The notes below the pieces were generated by a model that saw nothing but the letters and a program-made list of their open reading frames with translations, ran no database searches and was not told the DNA's origin. A stretch of DNA of 9,852 nt from CAYLZW01 sp964388085 (GTDB lineage Bacteria; Myxococcota; UBA727; CAYLZW01): NCBI GenBank assembly GCA_964388085.1, contig CAYLZW010000226.1, positions 1 through 9,852 on the forward strand. Direction: 5' to 3'. The translations under genes and the position numbers were made by a program. Below are positions 5,644 through 9,852 of the stretch, one piece after another. Positions within the stretch are counted from its first letter, which is position 1. The number at the start of each line of letters is the position of its first letter.

Positions 5644-7163
5644 CAGAGCAGCTCCCCTGTGTCTCCGTTGGTCAGCGTCACGGTCCGCAGGACCGGGAAC
5701 TCGCGAACGTTGAGGCGCACGTCGGCCGGCAGGCTGTTGAGCGTCAGGTCGAGACGCGCGTCGCCCATCTTTCGCACACCCGGCGTGTCGCGGATGACGT
5801 TGAAGAGGTCACTCCAGGCGATCTCGCCGACCGGGTTTCCCTCGGCGTCCTTGATGTTGAAACCGAAGTCGACGAGCGGGTTCGGCGTGCCGTCGGGCTC
5901 GTTCACGCGGAAGTACGCGGCGAGGTTCGCGCGCACGCGATCGCGCACATCGTTCGCCGGGTAGCCTTGGCGCAGGAAGATGCGCGCGGCGACGTCCACG
6001 GTCTTGTAGACCGGGTCCTGCACGCTGACCTGAAACGTGAGCGTACACGGGTAGACCTCGGTGACCTGCTGGAGCACGAGGTTTTTCAGCGCGGGAGTCG
6101 GCATCGCCCCGGGCGCCTGGGCCTGCGGGATGACGTAGAGGATGCCGGTGTTCTCGGCGATGGTCGGGTCCTCGTTCGACGTGAGCATCAGCGCGCGAGC
6201 GACACCCGAGAGGCGACGCGCGTTGATCTCGAAGTCCTCGCGCGCGACGGTGCGCGTGAGCGCGCGCAGGCTCTCGGGCGCGAGCAGCTTCGCGGAGGCG
6301 ACGGTCTGCCTGTCGGCGCCGCCCGAGGCGGGCGCGGGGTTCCGCACGCTGACCTGCACCGCGTTGCCGTACGCGTCCTTGAAGGCGCCCTCGATGACGG
6401 CGATGCGCTCAGCGTCGACGTTGCCCGCGCTGCCGCCGCCGGTCTTGTAGGTGACCGAGACGGTGCCGCTCGGTGGCATGCCGCTCACGCCGTTGCCGAA
6501 GCGCAGCGTCGCTCGGTCGTTCTGGTCGACAGCGACCACGAAGTGCCGGTCGTTCGGGCGCGAGTCCAGGAAGCTGTCGACCTCGGTGAACGCACCCTGC
6601 GGCGTCGACACGATGGCCGAGTCGTCGAGGTACGGGGCGAAGTCGAGGTGCAGCTCGAGGTCAGCGAGCCCGCGCGCATCGAAGAGCTGCGTGTGCGCCT
6701 TCGAGTTCTCGACCAGCGCGAGGACGCGCGGAGGGTCGGCGGCGGCCGCGATGACGGCGGGCGCGAGGAGCTGGAAGCGCACCGGCTCGGTGACCTCCTG
6801 CGTGCGCAGCACCGTGCCGGCCGGGAAGGTCACGCTGGTTACCGGCACACGCGCGAGCTGAAGCCAGACCTCAGCGGTCGCCGCCTGCGCGCCGTGGAGC
6901 CGGTAGCCGAGCATCTTCGCCAGCGCCATCACGCTCTTGCGCTGCGTGGCCGTGACGAGGCGCGACTCGCGGGCGAGGTTGTCCTGGTAGAAGGTCAGAA
7001 CGTCGCCGACGTAGGCGTAGAGTTCGACGAGCAGGTTTCCGAAGCCGGCGACGTCGAAGTCGGTCCAGTCCGGGAACACGCTCTTGATGAGCGCGATCAG
7101 CCGCGCCCGAAGGGCGTCGAAGTCTTTGTCGGTGTAGTCGACGGACTCGGGCAGCGTGGCCAC
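5643..7163 (-). CDS. Baseplate J-like protein (gp6 / Mu gp47 type wedge)
   Basis: Baseplate J proteins form the wedge ring that holds the baseplate together and relays the signal for sheath contraction. I favour the GTG start at 7161-7163 because GGAGG lies 9 bases upstream and the protein then opens VATLPESVDYTDKDFDALR, close to the usual start of the family. A TTG at 7185-7187 would add eight residues but lies in the intergenic repeat and lacks a good Shine-Dalgarno. With the GTG start there are 506 residues. An N-terminal helical part (DFDVAGFGNLLVELYAYVGD) is followed by a central domain with the family hallmark GGADRQTV...APESLRALTRTV.REDFE at about 281-312 and a C-terminal beta-rich part. 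Length and order are normal. It follows gp25 directly, as in Afp/PVC and Mu-like clusters. Confidence 0.93.
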   Translation of the reverse strand: MATLPESVDYTDKDFDALRARLIALIKSVFPDWTDFDVAGFGNLLVELYAYVGDVLTFYQDNLARESRLVTATQRKSVMALAKMLGYRLHGAQAATAEVWLQLARVPVTSVTFPAGTVLRTQEVTEPVRFQLLAPAVIAAAADPPRVLALVENSKAHTQLFDARGLADLELHLDFAPYLDDSAIVSTPQGAFTEVDSFLDSRPNDRHFVVAVDQNDRATLRFGNGVSGMPPSGTVSVTYKTGGGSAGNVDAERIAVIEGAFKDAYGNAVQVSVRNPAPASGGADRQTVASAKLLAPESLRALTRTVAREDFEINARRLSGVARALMLTSNEDPTIAENTGILYVIPQAQAPGAMPTPALKNLVLQQVTEVYPCTLTFQVSVQDPVYKTVDVAARIFLRQGYPANDVRDRVRANLAAYFRVNEPDGTPNPLVDFGFNIKDAEGNPVGEIAWSDLFNVIRDTPGVRKMGDARLDLTLNSLPADVRLNVREFPVLRTVTLTNGDTGELL

Positions 7164-7172
7164 GGCGGGATG

Positions 7173-7197
7173 CCTCCGGGGAGGCAAAGCCCCGGAG
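7173..7197 (-). promoter_or_regulatory. Hairpin that overlaps the ribosome-binding site of baseplate J
   Basis: On the transcribed strand CTCCGGGG (7197-7190) can pair perfectly with CCCCGGAG (7181-7174) around an 8-base loop. The second arm overlaps GGAGG (7177-7173), the Shine-Dalgarno of the GTG start at 7163. A competing fold, GCCTCC/GGAGGC with a 2-base loop, covers the same site. Either fold would hide the site, which could lower or tune J expression. The pairing is seen in the sequence; the regulatory role is inferred. Confidence 0.4.
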
Positions 7198-7214
7198 AAC
7201 CAGCCTTCGGGGAC
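7173..7214 (-). repeat. Intergenic repeat, copy 2 (upstream of baseplate J)
   Basis: This is the second copy of the element at 1573-1613. The first 19 plus-strand bases are identical, and the rest aligns with one gap and several changes to the shared end TCGGGGAC. It fills most of the 55-base gap between the gp25 stop (7219) and the favoured J start (7163). Both copies lie in the same orientation relative to the downstream minus-strand gene. Confidence 0.75.
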
Positions 7215-7218
7215 GGGT

Positions 7219-7599
7219 TCACCGCTCGAACGACACGTCCACGGTTGCCTTGGTCTCGCGCTCGCGGACGCGCACCCGCAGCGTGATGGCCGGACCGTCC
7301 TGCTCGACAGCGAGGCTCACAAGGGTGGCTCCGGGGACCCAGCGCTTGAGGGCGTCGCGCACGTAGGCGCGGGCCAGCTCCTTCAGGGCGGCGTCGTTGC
7401 GCTGGTGACGCAGCAGCGCGAGCCCCGCGCCGAAGTTGGTACGCCAAGGCAGCTCCCCCGACGAGCGCGCCGTGGCGCCCTCCGTGAGCAGGGCTTGGCG
7501 GACCTTCGAGGCCAGCAGCGCCTCGCCGCTGCCGACCGCGAAGTCTCGCTTCTTATCGCGCCGAAACGGGATGAGGAGGTTCTGGGCTTCGCGGCTCAT
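7219..7599 (-). CDS. GPW/gp25 family baseplate wedge protein
   Basis: This 126-residue protein has the typical size and pattern of the gp25 family, a lysozyme-like wedge subunit that links the baseplate to the first sheath ring. Visible markers are the opening LLIPFRRDKKRDFAVGSG, the block GELPWRTNFGAGLALL (the family 'GE..wr..fG..l..ll'), and ALKRWVPGATLVSLAVE, which matches the conserved 'I..aL..WepRi' region followed by closing strands. The ATG at 7597-7599 has GAGGAGAA upstream. It follows the hydrophobic 224-residue protein by 10 bases and precedes J, the standard gp25-J order. Confidence 0.9.
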   Translation of the reverse strand: MSREAQNLLIPFRRDKKRDFAVGSGEALLASKVRQALLTEGATARSSGELPWRTNFGAGLALLRHQRNDAALKELARAYVRDALKRWVPGATLVSLAVEQDGPAITLRVRVRERETKATVDVSFER

Positions 7600-7609
7600 A
7601 GCGTTCTCC

Positions 7610-8284
7610 TCACGGCACCGGGATGGCGCCGCGCACGTCCTGGAGCGCCTTCACGATGGCGTCGATCGGCGGCACCACCTCGTCGAGCGGACGCCCGGCG
7701 AGGTTCGAGAGGTCGGGCACCTCGGGCGCGCCGACCATGCCGAGGAAGATATTGAGGATACCGATGAGCTTCCCGAGGCTCGCGAGCGCCTTGCCGACGT
7801 TCGCCGCCTCGGTCGCGACGTTCGCCTGCGCGCAGCTCGTGATGGCCATCAGCCCCGCGTCCTCGAGCTCGGTGGCGCGGTCGATGGCGCCGAGGATCTG
7901 CTGCATCTGCTGCTGCAGGTGCAGGAGCTGATCGCGCGCCTGCCTCAACGTGTCGATGACCAGGTCGATAATCCCGATGATGGTGTACGGCAGCGAGAGC
8001 TGCGGGATGAGCTTCAAGAGCTTCGACACCTTCTCGGCCAGCTCGGGGATGCACGCGGCGAGCGCGGTCGGGTCCGGCGGCGGCCCGAGCGAGTCCGGGA
8101 TGGCCTTCACGCAGTTGAAGACCGCCACCACGGTGTCGATGATGTCGAACACGGGCATCAGCGGCGTGAGCGCGGGCTGGATGGCCTCCATCAGGTTGAA
8201 CTGCTGGATGCTCACGCCGCCCGGTAGCGTGATGACCGGCGGATCGCCGAGCTCGGGGATCTCGAGACAGATCGGGAGGGCCAC
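7610..8284 (-). CDS. Hydrophobic helical protein between spike and gp25, unknown function
   Basis: The 224-residue product starts at GTG 8282-8284 with AAGGAG six bases upstream. I do not recognise a characterised family. Residues 1-30 are Pro-rich strands (LPICLEIPELGDPPVITLPG). Residues 30-110 hold amphipathic and hydrophobic helices, including LPYTIIGIIDLVIDTL at about 98-113. Residues 114-134 are a Gln/Leu-rich, coiled-coil-like stretch (QLLHLQQQMQQIL). A second Ala/Leu-rich helical part ends at 182, followed by a Pro-rich tail. Cysteines occur at 6, 58, 78 and 151. It occupies the slot that holds a small spike-tip or adaptor gene in other contractile systems, but it has no PAAR-like repeat. 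It could be a spike-associated, inner-tube or membrane-interacting part; this is speculation from its position. Confidence 0.75.
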   Translation of the reverse strand: MALPICLEIPELGDPPVITLPGGVSIQQFNLMEAIQPALTPLMPVFDIIDTVVAVFNCVKAIPDSLGPPPDPTALAACIPELAEKVSKLLKLIPQLSLPYTIIGIIDLVIDTLRQARDQLLHLQQQMQQILGAIDRATELEDAGLMAITSCAQANVATEAANVGKALASLGKLIGILNIFLGMVGAPEVPDLSNLAGRPLDEVVPPIDAIVKALQDVRGAIPVP

Positions 8285-8295
8285 GTTCGTCTCCT

Positions 8296-8874
8296 TCAGA
8301 TGGGGGCGGCGATAGGCCGGACGACGCGGCCGCCGATGGTGATCTGCGTACCCTCGATGCTGATGGCGCCGACCGCGCGCAGCGTGAGCGCCGTGGTCGC
8401 CTGTAGGGTCACGGTGTTCTCCTCGGCGTCGAAGACGAGGTGGTCGCCGGTCTTCTTGTTGGTGAGCTTCAGCTTCCGGCTGTCCTTCGACTCATCGAGC
8501 TCGATGCGGAAGGTCTGCGTGGAGAAGACGCGGTTGTCGGGCGGGGTCTTCTGAGCTTCCTCCGGTACCTCGCTCTCGCCGTTCGGCTTCCCCCAGTGCG
8601 CGGCGAGGTAGTACGGCGCGTCGACGTTGCCCTGGTTGAAGAAGACCGCGACCTCGGCGCCCTCCTCGGGCACCGCGAAGAAGCCACGGTCTTTCGAGCC
8701 GCCACCACTCGTCCCCAGCGGCCATGCCCAGGCGCTCTCGGGCTCGAGCACACCGGGGATGCAGACACGCACGCGACCGAGCTGCTCCTCGTCGTCGCGC
8801 TTCGTCACGTAGCCCACATACATGCCGAGGAGCCGCGAGTCGTGCGTGTGGATGTCGTCGTCGAAGGTGCTCAT
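8296..8874 (-). CDS. OB-fold spike / baseplate assembly protein V (gp5/VgrG-like)
   Basis: This 192-residue protein is a stand-alone gpV. Residues 15-95 form the OB fold, with YVGYVTKRDDEEQLGRVRV, then W.WPLG, then GFFAVPEEGAEVAVFF and DAPYYLAAHWG: the classic order of a D...GRV.V strand, a Trp-containing strand and the 'vPe.G.eV.v.F..G....P' segment. Residues 115-182 run as short alternating strands (FRIELDES, RKLKLTNKKTGDHLVFD, NTVTLQATTALTLRA, ISIEGTQITIGG), as in the triple-stranded beta-helix needle of gp5 and P2 gpV. There is no lysozyme domain and no effector extension. It would form the trimeric piercing spike under the hub. ATG 8872-8874 has GAGGAG upstream and lies 11 bases from the hub stop. 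Confidence 0.92.
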   Translation of the reverse strand: MSTFDDDIHTHDSRLLGMYVGYVTKRDDEEQLGRVRVCIPGVLEPESAWAWPLGTSGGGSKDRGFFAVPEEGAEVAVFFNQGNVDAPYYLAAHWGKPNGESEVPEEAQKTPPDNRVFSTQTFRIELDESKDSRKLKLTNKKTGDHLVFDAEENTVTLQATTALTLRAVGAISIEGTQITIGGRVVRPIAAPI

Positions 8875-8885
8875 CGCGTGGCTCC

Positions 8886-9725
8886 TCAGTACATGCGGCT
8901 GACGCCGGCCTCGGGGTCCTCGACGCCGACGACGTTGCCGTCGTGCCGGTACTCGACGACGGTGCGACCGGTCTCCGGGTCGACGCGCTCGAGCTCGGTC
9001 ATGGTGCTCGTGCCGGTCGCCGGCGTGGTGCGGTTCGGCTCGCCGCCCTGCGGCTGCCCTCGCGCGTTCGGGCCTGCGCCACGGCGAGCGCCGGTGCCGT
9101 CGCGCGTGAGCTTCAAGTCGACGAGGTAGCCCGAGGACGAGATGACGTGCTTCGCCTCGGTCACGTAGTACTTGCCCGAGAGCAGGCTCGAGATGCCCCG
9201 CACCTCGACGACCTGCTTCGCGCGCAGCGTCGGATCGCCCACCACCTGCAGCGCGAGCTTCACCGTCTCGCGTTCCGCGCGGCGGAAGCGTGCGGCCGAC
9301 TCGCGCTCGGCGGCTGCAGACGTCGGCGCGGAGGTCGGATGCACGCTGGTCGTCGCGTTGCGCTCCTGAAGCGAGGTCTCGCCGGTCTCGCGGTCGACCA
9401 CCTCGAGGACGTCGCTCAGCGTCGCGCGCTCGACCGTGGCACTCGTCGCCGCCGACTCCACCGTGGTCTTGGCGAGCGGATCGCGCCCACGCACCTCGAC
9501 ACGCCCGGCGCGTCGCTGGAGATCGCTCTCGACGCTGACCGAGATGATGTCGCCACGCCCCGGGTCGGAGAACCAGGTCAGCACGTGCTTCGGCGCGCTG
9601 GCCTGATCCCGCGAGCGCCAGTGAAAGCCCGTGTCGTCGACGAAGTACTCGTACTCCTCGCGCGCGGCGAGACGCCGCAGGAAGCGCGCATCGGTCTCGG
9701 CGCTCTGGCTGATGGTGTCGAGCAC
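8886..9725 (-). CDS. Tail hub, phage late control D family, truncated at the 5' end
   Basis: The product resembles the C-terminal part of gpD/gp27-like hub proteins, the ring joining spike and tube. Residues 9-35 (AETDARFLRRLAAREEYEYF, then DDTGFHW) and 163-208 (VVGDPTLRAKQVVEVRG, LSGKYYV, HVISSSGYLVDLKL) are its hallmark blocks. A Gly/Pro/Thr-rich linker and a 39-residue acidic tail follow. Family members have roughly 100-200 residues before the first block; here the frame stays open for only 18 codons before GTG 9723-9725 and reaches TAG at 9780-9782. Those 18 codons still read as family sequence (YEGEFLDVEDTGE) and have no other start codon, so 9725 is a formal start and the gene is probably a 5'-deleted remnant. 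The break looks near 9762-9780. It could be a real lesion or an assembly join. Confidence 0.8.
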   Translation of the reverse strand: MLDTISQSAETDARFLRRLAAREEYEYFVDDTGFHWRSRDQASAPKHVLTWFSDPGRGDIISVSVESDLQRRAGRVEVRGRDPLAKTTVESAATSATVERATLSDVLEVVDRETGETSLQERNATTSVHPTSAPTSAAAERESAARFRRAERETVKLALQVVGDPTLRAKQVVEVRGISSLLSGKYYVTEAKHVISSSGYLVDLKLTRDGTGARRGAGPNARGQPQGGEPNRTTPATGTSTMTELERVDPETGRTVVEYRHDGNVVGVEDPEAGVSRMY

Positions 9726-9779
9726 CTCGCCGGTGTCCTCGACGTCGAGGAACTCGCCCTCGTAGCAGGGCCTTCGCGT

Positions 9780-9852
9780 CTAAGATGGAGCAAAATCGAT
9801 CACTTACGCGTGCGACTTGAGTGCAGTGCTGCCGCGTGATCTATTCGGGGCC
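9780..9852. other. Unrecognised lower-GC DNA at the right edge
   Basis: This 73-base stretch reads as non-coding: all three minus-strand frames contain stops, and it shows no similarity to a hub-protein N-terminus. A hand count of 9771-9852 gives about 56% G+C, below the rest of the window. It contains the short inverted pair GATCAC (9798-9803) / GTGATC (9836-9841). I see no recognisable insertion-sequence end, tRNA or attachment site. It may be the edge of a mobile element or of a rearranged segment. Confidence 0.5.

Noticed and set aside
5967..7286. 439-codon plus-strand open frame antisense to baseplate J
   Set aside because: No domain pattern; composition is that of a complementary-strand shadow. 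It also spans the intergenic repeat and part of gp25.
8296..8874. Toxin or lysozyme domain fused to the spike protein
   Set aside because: After the OB fold there is only short beta-strand sequence ending at residue 192. No catalytic motif or extra domain is present.
9798..9841. GATCAC/GTGATC inverted pair as an insertion-sequence end or attachment site
   Set aside because: Only 6 bp, 32 bases apart, with no known terminal motif and no visible transposase. A pair this short can occur by chance.
1..9852. CRISPR array, tRNA or rRNA genes
   Set aside because: I saw no regularly spaced short direct repeats, no tRNA-like T-loop with acceptor stem and no rRNA-like sequence. The only DNA repeat noticed is the two-copy intergenic element.

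Overview
The window is high-GC DNA (roughly two thirds G+C by eye). It holds the baseplate and tail-tip end of a contractile phage-tail-like particle: either an injection system of the extracellular type or a phage-derived tail locus. Nine tail genes lie on the minus strand and most are packed into one apparent operon. One unrelated gene lies on the plus strand among them. There is no capsid, terminase, integrase or lysis gene here, but sheath, tube and ATPase genes would lie outside the window. So an injection system versus a prophage tail cannot be settled from this piece. The GC content, the style of the tail proteins and the accessory proteins would suit a myxobacterium-like host (Myxococcota, perhaps the Polyangia/Sandaracinus side). 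That is an impression, not a demonstration.

Reading in the direction of transcription (right to left), 9725-8886 is a tail-hub protein of the phage late control D family whose 5' part is missing. 8874-8296 is the OB-fold spike protein (gpV/gp5 type). 8284-7610 is a hydrophobic, helical protein of unknown role. 7599-7219 is the gp25/GPW wedge protein and 7163-5643 is baseplate protein J. Three accessory proteins follow (5643-5095, 5084-4389, 4385-3996). The next gene is tail protein I with two N-terminal Ig-like domains (3985-2648). Gaps are 3 to 55 bases or the stop and start overlap, and most starts have clear Shine-Dalgarno sequences.

The series is then broken by a plus-strand gene at 1648-2643. 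Its product joins an uncharacterised N-terminal domain to a C-terminal DUF3883 (NOV_C) domain with an apparent intact PD-(D/E)XK nuclease core. It ends only 4 bases from the end of the tail protein I gene. Beyond it, back on the minus strand, is a 502-residue tail-fibre-like protein with about 81-residue internal repeats (1547-39).

The hub, spike, gp25, J and I proteins would form the tail tip and baseplate wedges. The beta-rich accessory proteins and the repeat-bearing fibre are likely target-recognition or surface parts. The DUF3883 protein is probably a defence-type nuclease or an acquired cargo gene. A 41-42 bp repeat occurs twice, each time just upstream of a minus-strand gene (baseplate J and the fibre); in the J copy it can fold over the ribosome-binding site. 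At the right edge the hub gene stops matching its family abruptly and runs into about 70-85 bases of lower-GC, stop-rich DNA, which suggests an insertion, a rearrangement or an assembly junction.
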